Shown here in pieces: positions 8,324 through 17,923 of a stretch of DNA of 64,000 nucleotides. Position 1 is the stretch's first letter. Each line of letters begins with the position of its first letter. The stretch comes from Elusimicrobia bacterium GWA2_61_42 (GTDB lineage: Bacteria; Elusimicrobiota; Elusimicrobia; Elusimicrobiales; UBA9959): assembly GCA_001799615.1 (NCBI GenBank), contig MGTU01000028.1, positions 91,761-155,760 on the forward strand. The letters run 5' to 3'. The position numbers and the translations under genes were made by a program. Under the pieces are notes generated by a model. That model had not been told where the DNA came from and ran no database searches. It saw only the letters and a program-made list of their open reading frames with translations.

Positions 8324-9070
8324 ATGAACAAGCTGTCCATCGTTTCTTGCGGGCTGATGTCTTCGTCCCAGATGACCCTGGAGTCCCTGGCCGCCCTGCG
8401 CGGCTGTGGCGCTGTTTATTCCAACAGCGTGGACCCCGTGAGCGCCAGGGCCATCCTCGCCCTGGGCATCCCGCTGCTGGGTGGGCAGAAGCGCAGTTAT
8501 CCCCGGCTTTTCAAGGACGTGCTCGCGGCTTTAAAAAAGCATTCCCGCGTGGGGCTGCTGATCTACGGCAACCCTTTTTTCCTGAACTCGCAGCTGGCGG
8601 ACCTCCTGAGCGCCGCGGCCCGCCTGGCCGAAGTGGAAGTGCTGCCGGGGATCTCCTCTTTCGACGCGCTGGTGAACATGTTCGGGATGTCCGCCCTGTC
8701 CGGGAAAGGGCTTTTTATCGCGGACCTGAACTTTTTCATGAAAAAGCCAGAGTTCTCGCCGGGACCGGATATTTTCTTTTTCGCCCCTTTCCGGCTGAAC
8801 GCCGCGGAGAACGCCAAATTCAAGGCCAGGTTCATTAAAGCCCTCGCCGGCAAGTATCCCGGGGACTACCCCGTTTACCTCGTGAAGTGCAACCCGGACC
8901 TTGCCCGGGCGGAAATGCTGAAAGGCAGCGTGTCCGCCCTGCCGGCCCTGTTAAAGCGCTGCGACAATCAGCACACCCTGGTCATCTTTTCCGAAGAGCG
9001 CCTTAAAACACTTAAAACCCCGCCGGCCTGGCTGAGTTTTAAAGAGCTGGACCTCAGCCGCGGGGCCTGA
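8324..9070 (+). CDS. Tetrapyrrole-methylase-fold SAM methyltransferase, borosin-like
   Basis: A 248-residue protein with the TP-methylase layout. It shows an N-terminal glycine/serine loop (SCGLMSSSQMTLESLAALR), a YGNP loop at about residues 81-84 and LPGISSFDAL at about 107-116. Of the family members I know, the wording is closest to alpha-N-methyltransferases of the borosin type (GQMTL..AL, VIDP, YGHPG, PGVSAEDCL) rather than CobA/CbiF or RsmI enzymes. Borosin enzymes methylate backbone amides of a peptide, sometimes a separate precursor. No fused or adjacent small precursor is visible here. The gene begins directly after the TPR stop codon and ends the operon before a strong terminator. 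Fold assignment is secure; substrate assignment is a hypothesis. Confidence 0.75.
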   Translation: MNKLSIVSCGLMSSSQMTLESLAALRGCGAVYSNSVDPVSARAILALGIPLLGGQKRSYPRLFKDVLAALKKHSRVGLLIYGNPFFLNSQLADLLSAAARLAEVEVLPGISSFDALVNMFGMSALSGKGLFIADLNFFMKKPEFSPGPDIFFFAPFRLNAAENAKFKARFIKALAGKYPGDYPVYLVKCNPDLARAEMLKGSVSALPALLKRCDNQHTLVIFSEERLKTLKTPPAWLSFKELDLSRGA

Positions 9071-9090
9071 CAGCGGGCTCGCGGACGAAA

Positions 9091-9123
9091 AAAAGCCGCC
9101 GGGTTTCCGGCGGTTTTTATTTT
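9091..9123. terminator. Bidirectional rho-independent terminator
   Basis: CCGCCGG (9096-9102) pairs with CCGGCGG (9107-9113) around GTTT, flanked by an A run on the left and a T run on the right. It can stop both the plus-strand operon ending at 9070 and the minus-strand lptB transcript ending at 9155. Confidence 0.9.
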
Positions 9124-9154
9124 GCCTGGCGGCAGCCCCGGCGAAGCGCGGGCT

Positions 9155-9874
9155 TTAGAGCTTGAAGTCCCAGCCGAGGTAGAGTTCCCGGGCCTTGGGG
9201 TCGTTAAGCAGCTTGTTGGCGTCCCCGTCGATGAGGATCTGGCCGTTGTAGATGAGGTAGGAGCGGTCGGTAATGGACAGCGTTTCGCGCACGTTGTGGT
9301 CCGTAATAAGCACGCCGATGCCCTTGTCCTTCAGGTGGAGGATGATCTTCTTGAGGTCGCTGACCGTAATAGGGTCTATGCCCACGAAGGGCTCGTCGAG
9401 CAGGATGATCTTGGGGTCGTTTATCATCACCCGCGCCACTTCCAGCCGGCGCTTTTCGCCGCCGGACAGCGTCCAGGCCTTCTGGTCGCGCAGCTTCTGC
9501 AGGCCGAACTCGGCTAAAAGCGAGTCCACGCGGGCGTGCATCGCCTTCCTGTCCGGCGTGGTCCGCTCCAGGATGGCCTCCAGGTTCTGCGCCACCGTAA
9601 GCCCGCGGAAAACCGTGGGTTCCTGGGCCAGGTAGCCTATGCCCCCGCGCGCCCGCTCGTACATCGGTTCCTTCGTGGCGTCGCGCCCGTCCATGTAAAC
9701 CGTCCCGGCGTCCGGCTCGAGGAACCCGACCAGCATGTGGAAAGTGGTGGTCTTGCCGGCCCCGTTGGGGCCCAGCAGGCCGCAGACCTCGCCGGAGTGG
9801 ACGCGCAGCGAGATGCCGTTGACCACCTGGCGGCGGCCGAAGGATTTTTCAAGAAGGTCGCATTCTAATTTCAT
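9155..9874 (-). CDS. lptB: LPS export ABC transporter ATP-binding protein LptB
   Basis: A 239-residue ATPase of the LptBFG exporter that extracts LPS from the inner membrane and pushes it onto the LptC-LptA bridge. Visible are Walker A GPNGAGKTT (Lys41), the LSGGEKRRLEVAR signature, Walker B IILLDEPF, and the switch His in LITDHNVRETL, all as in LptB. Length is normal. It overlaps lptA by 4 nt and is the last gene of the run that starts at rfaE1. LptF and LptG are not in the window. Confidence 0.95.
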   Translation of the reverse strand: MKLECDLLEKSFGRRQVVNGISLRVHSGEVCGLLGPNGAGKTTTFHMLVGFLEPDAGTVYMDGRDATKEPMYERARGGIGYLAQEPTVFRGLTVAQNLEAILERTTPDRKAMHARVDSLLAEFGLQKLRDQKAWTLSGGEKRRLEVARVMINDPKIILLDEPFVGIDPITVSDLKKIILHLKDKGIGVLITDHNVRETLSITDRSYLIYNGQILIDGDANKLLNDPKARELYLGWDFKL

Positions 9875-10551
9875 TTCTGTATAAAAGGCTTTTCGGGGTT
9901 GTCTTTGACCCAGCCGGTAACGTTATTATAGAACTTTATATCCCGGCTTTCCCTGAAGAACTTGATCTTCTCCGAGTTGATGGCGAAATCGTAGCCTTCC
10001 CGCTTGCCGACGGCCAGCGGGGTGGATTCCTCTATCAGGAAAGTGCTGTCGTTGCGGTTATAAAGGCCCTTCAGGGAATAAATATCCAGGTTCTCAGTGG
10101 AGAGGGCGAAGGCCCCGGTAAAATGCATCAGCCCCGCCTTGTTCTCCGCCAGGGCCCGGTCGGAGCGGCCGTTGAGCGTCCTGCCGTCCGCCCCCAGGTA
10201 TTTAATGCGTACGGGCAGCGCCCCGCGCTCCATGTGGGCTTTTTCCTCGGCCTCCAAGTAGCGGGCGCTTTCACAACGCGCCTCCACCAGGGATTTGTCT
10301 TCGAAGAGGCGCAGGATGTAAACGGAGCCTTTGATGTCCCAGGCTTGGGACTCCCGGTCGTAGAGCGCGTGGTCGGCCTTCAGCGTATACCTGGGGTTGC
10401 GGAAGGAAACGTTGCCTTCGAAGAGTTCCCTGTCGCGGACCCTGTCCATGGTCCACTTGTCGCTTTTTACGACGGAGCCCATCATAAAATCCTCCTGCGC
10501 CGCGGCGCCCGGCGCGGCGGAGAGGAGAAGGCACAGCGCGAGGAGCTTCAT
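9871..10551 (-). CDS. lptA: Periplasmic LPS transport protein, LptA/OstA family
   Basis: A 226-residue protein with a signal peptide (MKLLALCLLLSAAPGAAAQ) followed by beta-jellyroll OstA-type segments such as LFEGNVSFRNPRYTLKADHA and YDRESQAWDIKGSVYI. LptA carries LPS across the periplasm. It is somewhat longer than the E. coli protein and rather divergent, so the call leans partly on context: it lies between lptC and lptB with 4-nt overlaps on both sides. Confidence 0.8.
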   Translation of the reverse strand: MKLLALCLLLSAAPGAAAQEDFMMGSVVKSDKWTMDRVRDRELFEGNVSFRNPRYTLKADHALYDRESQAWDIKGSVYILRLFEDKSLVEARCESARYLEAEEKAHMERGALPVRIKYLGADGRTLNGRSDRALAENKAGLMHFTGAFALSTENLDIYSLKGLYNRNDSTFLIEESTPLAVGKREGYDFAINSEKIKFFRESRDIKFYNNVTGWVKDNPEKPFIQK

Positions 10552-11048
10552 TTGCCGGCCATCCTGGTCTCCTGGTGCTCTATCTGTATTTCAGACAGGT
10601 CGGGATTGGCGGTAAAACCGCGGCCGGTTATGATGGTGCGGCCTTTGTAGATGGTGACCGGAGCTTCGGTCCAGATCTTGGCGCGGGCCGAACTGTAGAA
10701 CAGTTTCGTGGTCTTCAGGCGCATACCGTCCTTCTTCGAGTTCACCTGCACGTCGTCGGTCAGTTCGGCGGTTTTTTCGCGCATCTGGAGCCGCCCGGTG
10801 CGCGAGGTGATCTCCGAGGAAACCTTGTCCTGGTCGTAGAATTTGACGCGCGGGGAGGTAAAGCGGATCAGCCCCGCTTTCTCGTCCATGATCGCCGTCA
10901 GGGAGTCCAGCCGCCAGCCCAGCTGCCCTTTGTCCGTCTGCGCTATGGAAAAATCCTTGAGCAGGCTCACGCCGGGGGCGGCCTCGCGGGCTTCACCGCC
11001 CGAACAGGCGGCCAGCGCCGGCAGAAGAAAAGGAAGCAGTCTTTTCAA
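10548..11048 (-). CDS. lptC: LPS export protein LptC, lipoprotein form
   Basis: A 166-residue protein of the LptC/OstA-like class. It starts with MKRLLPFLLPALAAC, a lipobox with Cys15, so it is predicted to be lipidated rather than held by a transmembrane helix as in E. coli. The body has the LptC pattern of alternating beta strands (RFTSPRVKFYDQDKVSSEIT, GRLQMREKTAELTDDVQVNS). LptC receives LPS from LptBFG and passes it to LptA. Overlaps kdsD and lptA by 4 nt each. Confidence 0.85.
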   Translation of the reverse strand: MKRLLPFLLPALAACSGGEAREAAPGVSLLKDFSIAQTDKGQLGWRLDSLTAIMDEKAGLIRFTSPRVKFYDQDKVSSEITSRTGRLQMREKTAELTDDVQVNSKKDGMRLKTTKLFYSSARAKIWTEAPVTIYKGRTIITGRGFTANPDLSEIQIEHQETRMAGK

Positions 11049-12025
11049 CCTAAACCTTCCTTCAGCAGGTCGCGTTCGTCTATGATGCCCACCGGGCGGC
11101 CCGTGCGCCTGTCGGTCACCGGCAGGTTGTCGATCTTCTTCTCGGAAATGATGCGGGCGGCTTCCATGGCCGTAGTGTCGGGATGCACGGTGAGCGGCCG
11201 GCGCGTCATAACCTGCGCCACCCTGGCCCCGAGGTCCTTCAGGCCGGTCTGCAGGCAGCGGCGCAGGTCCCCGTCGGTAAAATAGCCGGAAAGTCTGCCG
11301 CCGGGGCCGACGACCGAAACGGCGCCGGCCCGCGTGGAGGTCATCACTTTGAGGGCCTCGGCCACGCTTTGGGTTTCCCTGACCACCGGGTTGGCGCTGC
11401 CCTTGTGCATCAGGTCGGAAACTTTCAGGTTCAGGAGCTTGCCGAGGTTGCCGCCGGGATGCAGGCGCGCGAAGCGGCTCTTGTCGAAGCCTTTCAGCGT
11501 CATCAGCGTGACGGCCAGGGCGTCGCCCAGGGCGAGCATGGCGGTGGTGGAAGAGGTGGGGACGATGTCGTAGGGGCAGGCCTCGGATTTCACGTGCAGG
11601 CGCAGCACCACGTCGGCATGGCGCGCCATGCGGGAAACGGCGTTGTTGGTGATGGCGATCACCGGCAGCCCCTGCTTATGCAGTATGGGCAGGAGTTTAG
11701 CGGTCTCCTCCGTTTCGCCGGAATAGGAGAGCGCGACCGCGACATCGTCCGAGGCTATCATGCCCAGGTCGCCGTGCAGGGATTCCACCGGGTGCAGGTA
11801 GACGCTGCGCGTGCCGGTGGAGGCCAGCGTGGCCGCTATCTTGCGGGCGATCAGGCCGGACTTGCCGACGCCCAGCAGGACGACCTTGCCGGAGCAGCCG
11901 GCCAGCAGCCTGACGGCCTTAAGGAAAGAGGCGTCCAGGGTCTTTGAGAGGCCCGCTACCGCGCGGCTTTCCAGGGCCACGACGCTGGCGGCCGTTTTCA
12001 GGATGAGTTTGTCTTTGGCGGTCAT
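11045..12025 (-). CDS. kdsD: Arabinose-5-phosphate isomerase KdsD (KpsF/GutQ family)
   Basis: A 326-residue enzyme that converts ribulose-5-phosphate to arabinose-5-phosphate, the first step of Kdo synthesis. Residues about 30-170 are the SIS domain (LLGVGKSGLIARKIAATLAS, YSGETEET, PTSSTTAMLALGDAL). Residues about 200-326 hold two CBS domains, each ending in an FTDGDLRR- or IDERDLL-like segment. I place the start at 12025, overlapping the upstream stop by one base (TAATG); a longer in-frame reading up to 12232 runs through the zinc-ribbon gene and is not homologous. The product feeds KdsA, encoded just upstream. Confidence 0.95.
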   Translation of the reverse strand: MTAKDKLILKTAASVVALESRAVAGLSKTLDASFLKAVRLLAGCSGKVVLLGVGKSGLIARKIAATLASTGTRSVYLHPVESLHGDLGMIASDDVAVALSYSGETEETAKLLPILHKQGLPVIAITNNAVSRMARHADVVLRLHVKSEACPYDIVPTSSTTAMLALGDALAVTLMTLKGFDKSRFARLHPGGNLGKLLNLKVSDLMHKGSANPVVRETQSVAEALKVMTSTRAGAVSVVGPGGRLSGYFTDGDLRRCLQTGLKDLGARVAQVMTRRPLTVHPDTTAMEAARIISEKKIDNLPVTDRRTGRPVGIIDERDLLKEGLG

Positions 12026-12288
12026 TATTTGGCGGGGACCTTGTGGGGATTGAGCCAGGGCGTCATTTCCGGGGGGATCTGGCGCTGGTCGTAGGGAGGC
12101 GGCAGTTTGCGCAGCAGGTAGCTGACCGAGAAGAAGACGACTACCAGGGCGAGGTAGATCCAGCTGAGGGTCTTCACGTGCCAGCGCCAGTCCGGGAACC
12201 ACGCCGGCGGCAAGGTGAGGTCTACGCCGCATTTCTTGCAGAATTTAAGGGCGGCCCTGTTTTCCTGTCCGCAGTTGGTGCATTTCAT
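12025..12288 (-). CDS. Small zinc-ribbon membrane protein
   Basis: An 87-residue protein: an N-terminal zinc ribbon with CTNC and CKKC pairs (residues 3-22), one transmembrane helix (about residues 43-60) and a short proline-rich tail. Proteins of this shape are common but mostly uncharacterised. It sits between kdsA and kdsD, one base overlapping the latter, so it is transcribed with Kdo genes. A role in assembling or regulating that pathway at the membrane is possible but unproven. Confidence 0.75.
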   Translation of the reverse strand: MKCTNCGQENRAALKFCKKCGVDLTLPPAWFPDWRWHVKTLSWIYLALVVVFFSVSYLLRKLPPPYDQRQIPPEMTPWLNPHKVPAK

Positions 12289-12306
12289 CTTTTATCCCCT
12301 GCTACG

Positions 12307-13152
12307 TTATTTTGAATTCAGCCCGGCTATTTCGCCGGCCAGCCTGTCCACGCGGTTCAGAGCCGCCACCAGCGGCTTTACGGCGGAAAGCTTGAGAGAA
12401 TTGGGGCCGTCCGAGAGCGCCTTGTCCGGGTTCGGGTGGGCCTCGAAGAAGAGCCCGGCGATCTTCAGGGCGGCGGCGGCCTTCGCCAGCGGCAGGACGA
12501 AGCGCCGGTCGCCGCCGGTGGCCGTGCCCAGGCCCCCGGGCTTCTGCACCGAATGAGTGCAGTCGAAAATGACCGGGTAGCCGAAATCCTTCATGATCTC
12601 CAGCGAGCGCATGTCCACGACCAGGTTGCCGTACCCGAAAGAGGAACCGCGCTCGGTCAGCATGATGCCTTTGGCGCCGCGGCTCTCGAGCTTCCTGACG
12701 ATGTTCTCGGCTTCCCAGGGGGAAAGGAACTGGCCCTTCTTGACGTTGACCACGCGGCCGGTGTCGGCGCAGGCGAAGAGCAGGTCGGTCTGGCGGCACA
12801 TGAAAGCGGGAACCTGCAGGATATCGGCCGCCTCGGCCACGCGCGAGGCCTGGGCCGGCTCGTGGACGTCCACCAGCAGCGGCAGGTCAAGGCGGTGCTT
12901 CAGGTCCTTGAGAAAATCCAGCGCGGTCTCCATCCCCAGCCCGCGGAAAGACTTGTGGGAAGTGCGGTTGGCCTTGTCGAAGGAGGCCTTGAGCACGAAC
13001 GGCGTTTTGAGCCCGGCGAAGAGCTTCTTGAGCTGCGCGGCCTCGGCGGCGTAGGCGCGGGGGGATTCTATCACGCAGGGGCCGGCGATGTAAGCCAGCG
13101 GCCTGCTGTTGGAGAAAACCACGTTCTTTACCCTGACATCTTTCTGTTTCAC
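12307..13152 (-). CDS. kdsA: 3-deoxy-8-phosphooctulonate synthase (Kdo8P synthase)
   Basis: A 281-residue enzyme that condenses phosphoenolpyruvate and arabinose-5-phosphate to Kdo-8-phosphate. Seen are IAGPCVIES, FKASFDKANRTS-like (here VLKASFDKANRTSHKSFRG), DVHE, LQVPAFMCRQTDLL, FDCTHSVQKPGG and FFEAHPNPDKALSDGPN. All are signatures of KdsA, and length is normal. The CRQTDL loop Cys and the FDCTHS context may indicate a metal-dependent form, which I cannot settle by eye. It lies 28 nt downstream of pyrG. Confidence 0.97.
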   Translation of the reverse strand: MKQKDVRVKNVVFSNSRPLAYIAGPCVIESPRAYAAEAAQLKKLFAGLKTPFVLKASFDKANRTSHKSFRGLGMETALDFLKDLKHRLDLPLLVDVHEPAQASRVAEAADILQVPAFMCRQTDLLFACADTGRVVNVKKGQFLSPWEAENIVRKLESRGAKGIMLTERGSSFGYGNLVVDMRSLEIMKDFGYPVIFDCTHSVQKPGGLGTATGGDRRFVLPLAKAAAALKIAGLFFEAHPNPDKALSDGPNSLKLSAVKPLVAALNRVDRLAGEIAGLNSK

Positions 13153-13180
13153 GCGCGCTCCTTCTTGAACCGTTCGCCGG

Positions 13181-14772
<1,592 letters not shown>

Positions 14773-14776
<4 letters not shown>

Positions 14777-15519
14777 TTTTTAAGCCTTTTCTTAAGGAAG
14801 GCTTCCGCCGTCCCCAGATCCGCGGGCACGTCTATGGCCGGGCCCAGCGCGGGCACCTCGGCGACGGCTATCTTCATGCCGTTTTCAAGCGCGCGCAGCT
14901 GCTCCAGGCGCTCCAGCCTTTCCAGCGGGCTGGGCTTGAGTTTTACGAATTTTTCCAGGGCTTCGCGGCGGTAGATATAGAAGCCGCAGTGCTTGTAGTG
15001 CGGGACGCCTTTCAGGTCCGAGAGGGGGTGGTGGAAGGGGATGGGGCAGCGCGAGAAGTACAGGGCGCGGCCGGCGGCGTTCATGGCCACCTTTACGCAG
15101 TTGGGGTTCTCGAGGTCTTCCCGGCGGGTAATGCGCGAGCAGGCCGTGCCGATGGCGCAGTCGGGAGACGCCGCCAGTTTGCGGAAGGCCTTTAAAAGCG
15201 TGGAGGCCAGCATAAAGGGCTCATCGCCCTGAAAATTAAGGACGAACTTCGCCCTGGTCCCGCGCGCCGCCTCGCGAACGCGGTCGGTGCCGGACTGGCA
15301 GCGGGGGCTGGTCATTACGGCGCGGGCGCCTATGGAGCGGGCGAACGAGAGCACCTTTTCATGTTCGGTGGCTATTATCACCTCGCCCAGGCCGGTCCTT
15401 ACCGCGGCTTCCCAGCACCATTGGATGACGGGCTTCCCCGCCAGCGGGGCCAGGACCTTGCCGGGGAAACGCTGGGACCCGTAGCGGGCCGGGATGACTA
15501 TCAGGCAGCTTTTATCCAT
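14773..15519 (-). CDS. kdsB: CMP-Kdo synthetase (3-deoxy-manno-octulosonate cytidylyltransferase)
   Basis: A 248-residue cytidylyltransferase that couples Kdo to CMP for transfer to lipid A. Seen are [15 protein letters not shown] near the N terminus (nucleotide loop), [26 protein letters not shown] and a C-terminal [13 protein letters not shown] segment, all matching KdsB. Its 5' end overlaps the end of rfaE1 by 19 nt and its 3' end overlaps pyrG by 4 nt. Confidence 0.95.
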
Positions 15520-16517
15520 GATTTTGCGCTTTCAAGAAGTTCTTCCCTCGTTACGGACGCGGTGCCGAGCTTGGCCACCACTATGCCGGCGGCGAAGTTG
15601 GCCGCGGTAGCCGCTTCCTCCGGGGTGGCGCCGGCCGCCCAGGTGAGCGCCAGCGTGGAGATGACGGTGTCCCCTGCCCCGGTCACGTCGAAAACTTCGC
15701 GGGCGCGGGTGGGAATGTGGACGGCTTCGGCGGCGGCGCCTTTGCGCGTGAAGAGCGTCATGCCGTGCTCTCCCTGCGTGATAAGCAGCGAGCGGCAGGC
15801 AAGCCTGGCCAGGATGGACCGGCCCAGGTCCTCGGCCGCCTGCTGCCCGTCCTTGTGCGGCAGGTGCAGGCCGCCGAAGGCTTCCAAAGTATTGGGGGTA
15901 ATGCAGGCCACGCCCCGGTAATGCAGGAAATGTTCTACCTTGGGGTCGACGAAGACCGGCACTTTGCGCCCGGCGGCCATGGCGATGGCGGCCTTTATGG
16001 TGTCCGGCTCCAGCAGGCCTTTGCCGTAATCAGAAAGGATCAGGGCCTCGCAGCCCTCTTTCAGCGCGTTCTCCAGCGCGGCCAGCGCGGCTTTCTTCAC
16101 GCCGTGGCCCATGCGGCCGGCGGTCTCTCGGTCGAACCGCACCACCTGCTGGTGTTCGGCGATCACGCGGGTCTTTTCAATGGTAAGGAATTCCCTGTCG
16201 CGCACCAGCGAATTGCCGCTGACGCCGGCGGCGGCCAGCAGCGAGGCGAGCTCTTCAGCCGCCGCGTCGCGGCCGGAGACGGAAACCAGCACGGGCGCCG
16301 CGCCCAGGGTGGCGAGGTTGACGGCCACGTTGGCCGAGCCGCCGCAGACCGAGGATTCGGAGGTTACGCGCACTACGGGGACGGGGGCTTCGGGGGAAAT
16401 GCGTTTTACCGAGCCCTTGATGTAGCGGTCCAGCATCATGTCGCCGAACACCGCTATTTTCCTGCCGCGGAAGCCCGCGGCGATCCTGGAAAGCTTGTTA
16501 AATCCGGCCTTTGTCAT
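15501..16517 (-). CDS. rfaE1: D-glycero-beta-D-manno-heptose-7-phosphate kinase (RfaE domain I)
   Basis: A 338-residue PfkB-family sugar kinase. It has VFGDMMLDRYIKG near the N terminus, RISPEAPVPVV, FDRETAGR, and the anion-hole motif DVTGAGDT. This is the kinase half of HldE; the cytidylyl/adenylyltransferase half is absent, so ADP-heptose synthesis needs a separate RfaE2 elsewhere. It works with GmhB encoded at 17920-18501. It is the first gene of the run to lptB, with a -10 box 9 nt upstream of the ATG. Confidence 0.93.
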   Translation of the reverse strand: MTKAGFNKLSRIAAGFRGRKIAVFGDMMLDRYIKGSVKRISPEAPVPVVRVTSESSVCGGSANVAVNLATLGAAPVLVSVSGRDAAAEELASLLAAAGVSGNSLVRDREFLTIEKTRVIAEHQQVVRFDRETAGRMGHGVKKAALAALENALKEGCEALILSDYGKGLLEPDTIKAAIAMAAGRKVPVFVDPKVEHFLHYRGVACITPNTLEAFGGLHLPHKDGQQAAEDLGRSILARLACRSLLITQGEHGMTLFTRKGAAAEAVHIPTRAREVFDVTGAGDTVISTLALTWAAGATPEEAATAANFAAGIVVAKLGTASVTREELLESAKSWIKAA

Positions 16518-16526
16518 AATATAGAT

Positions 16527-16535
16527 ATTATAACA
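16527..16535 (-). promoter_or_regulatory. Extended -10 promoter of rfaE1
   Basis: The minus strand reads TGTTATAAT, a TGn-extended consensus -10, ending 9 nt before the rfaE1 ATG. The implied leader is at most about 3 nt. It separates the rfaE1-lptB run from the DUF3108 run upstream. Confidence 0.6.
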
Positions 16536-16569
16536 AAGCTGGCGGCAAGGAGTAAGGGGAAGAGGCGGC

Positions 16570-17382
16570 CTAAGGCTTTATGACGCGGCGGACCAGTTTG
16601 GCGGTGACCGAGCCTATGAAGATCTCGGCTTTAAGGACCATGGGCAGTTTGAGGTCGTCGTCGGTTATCCAGACCAGCATGCGGCGGCCGGCTTTGGCGA
16701 CGAAGATGCCCTGGTCGCCGGCCATCGGCTCGAACACTATGCATTTTTTCTTGCCGTAGCCGGTGGAGACCTTTTCGCGCTTGCCCGCTTTTATGGACAG
16801 GCGCCAGTTCTTCTTGGTGTTCACGTCCATCTCCACGGTGCTGCCCGGCGCGATGGCCATGGCGCGCAGGCGGTAGACTGCGGAGAGCACGTCGTTCACG
16901 GGGATCTCCAGCGGCCCCTCGAAGGGGGTGACGCTGCGCTTGCGGTTCATCTTGTCGCCGTAGTAGCGCTTGCCCGCTCCGTCATAGATCACCCATTCGT
17001 TGAAGAAATGCTTGCCTTCGGAAATTTTCTTGTAGTAGCCGTAGGAATAGAGGCTGTCGACGTCCATCCAGGAATCGTTGCGGTCGTCGACCTTGTAGAA
17101 ATTAGCCAGGAAGGAGCCTGACCTGGCCTCGGACACGATGTGCCAGGCCGGGCGGGAGGAAATGTCTACGACCCCGGCGATCCTGATGAAAGCGCGGCCC
17201 ACGTAGATGGCACCCCAGTAGATGTCGTATTCCAGCGTTTCGCCGTTGACTATGGCCGGAACGGACCCGACGACGGCCGCCGTGGAGTACGGCAGCTGCC
17301 AGTAAGGGTGGGAAAGCAGGGCCTCGTCCGCCCGCGCGGGAACGCAGGCCAGCAGCAGGACGAAAAGGACCTTAAAAACCAT
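16570..17382 (-). CDS. DUF3108-family exported protein
   Basis: A 270-residue protein with a signal peptide (MVFKVLFVLLLACVPARAD), then the DUF3108 pattern: GETLEYDIYWGAIYVGRAFI, the SFLANFYKVDDRNDSWMD strand pair, FEGPLEIPVNDVLSAVYRLR and a C-terminal VWITDDDLKLPMVLKAEI. The family is periplasmic and of unknown function, often near cell-envelope genes. It is the last gene of the LPS run that begins at 21040 and overlaps the ICMT-like gene by 11 nt. Confidence 0.85.
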   Translation of the reverse strand: MVFKVLFVLLLACVPARADEALLSHPYWQLPYSTAAVVGSVPAIVNGETLEYDIYWGAIYVGRAFIRIAGVVDISSRPAWHIVSEARSGSFLANFYKVDDRNDSWMDVDSLYSYGYYKKISEGKHFFNEWVIYDGAGKRYYGDKMNRKRSVTPFEGPLEIPVNDVLSAVYRLRAMAIAPGSTVEMDVNTKKNWRLSIKAGKREKVSTGYGKKKCIVFEPMAGDQGIFVAKAGRRMLVWITDDDLKLPMVLKAEIFIGSVTAKLVRRVIKP

Positions 17383-17923
17383 ATTTAATGCGGGCGGCGA
17401 CGAAAATTGCCAGGAGGAAGGCCGCGCTGAGGCCGCGCCACTCCTTGTTCCTGAGAAAAACTTCTTTGGAATAAGCGGCGGTGTCGAAAAAACCGGCCAG
17501 GCCGCGCGGGCAGGGCAGGAGGGCCGGGGCGGCGGCTTTGTAGGCTTCGAACTCCCTGCCGTAGGTCTCGAGCAGGAAGGCTTCTTCGGCTTTTATCGTG
17601 ACGTAGTAGATCCAGCCGAAAGCCGCCACGGCGAAGACCCAGACCCCCGCCGTAAGCAACGGGCGGGAGGGGGCGGAAAGCATGGTGACGAGGCCCGCGG
17701 TCATCAGCATCGTGCCCAGATAAAGCGGATTGCGCACGGCGGCGTAAGGTCCGGTGGTGGTAAGGGTTTTGGATTTTACTATGGCCGCGCTGGCGGCCAG
17801 GCGTACCGCCTGCCCCAGCAGCATTACAGCGAGGCCCGCCCAGAACAGCGGCCAGCTTTCCGGCCGCGCGGCCAGCAGCAGCAGCAGCGTCGCTATCTGG
17901 GAGATCAAAATACGTTTTTTCAT
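17372..17923 (-). CDS. Isoprenylcysteine carboxyl methyltransferase-like membrane methyltransferase
   Basis: A 183-residue integral membrane protein with about five helices and the ICMT/PEMT core: TTTGPYAAVRNPLYLGTMLM, and near the C terminus EEAFLLETYGREFEAYKA. The family uses SAM to methylate lipid-linked or hydrophobic substrates; bacterial substrates are mostly unknown. It overlaps gmhB by 4 nt and DUF3108 by 11 nt. Its place among LPS genes hints at an envelope lipid or saccharide substrate, which is inference. Confidence 0.8.
   Translation of the reverse strand: MKKRILISQIATLLLLLAARPESWPLFWAGLAVMLLGQAVRLAASAAIVKSKTLTTTGPYAAVRNPLYLGTMLMTAGLVTMLSAPSRPLLTAGVWVFAVAAFGWIYYVTIKAEEAFLLETYGREFEAYKAAAPALLPCPRGLAGFFDTAAYSKEVFLRNKEWRGLSAAFLLAIFVAARIKYGF

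Noticed and set aside
12026..12232. N-terminal extension of KdsD from an ATG at 12232
   Set aside because: The extra 69 codons overlap the zinc-ribbon gene in another frame and have no SIS-family similarity; MTAKDK at 12025 fits the family.
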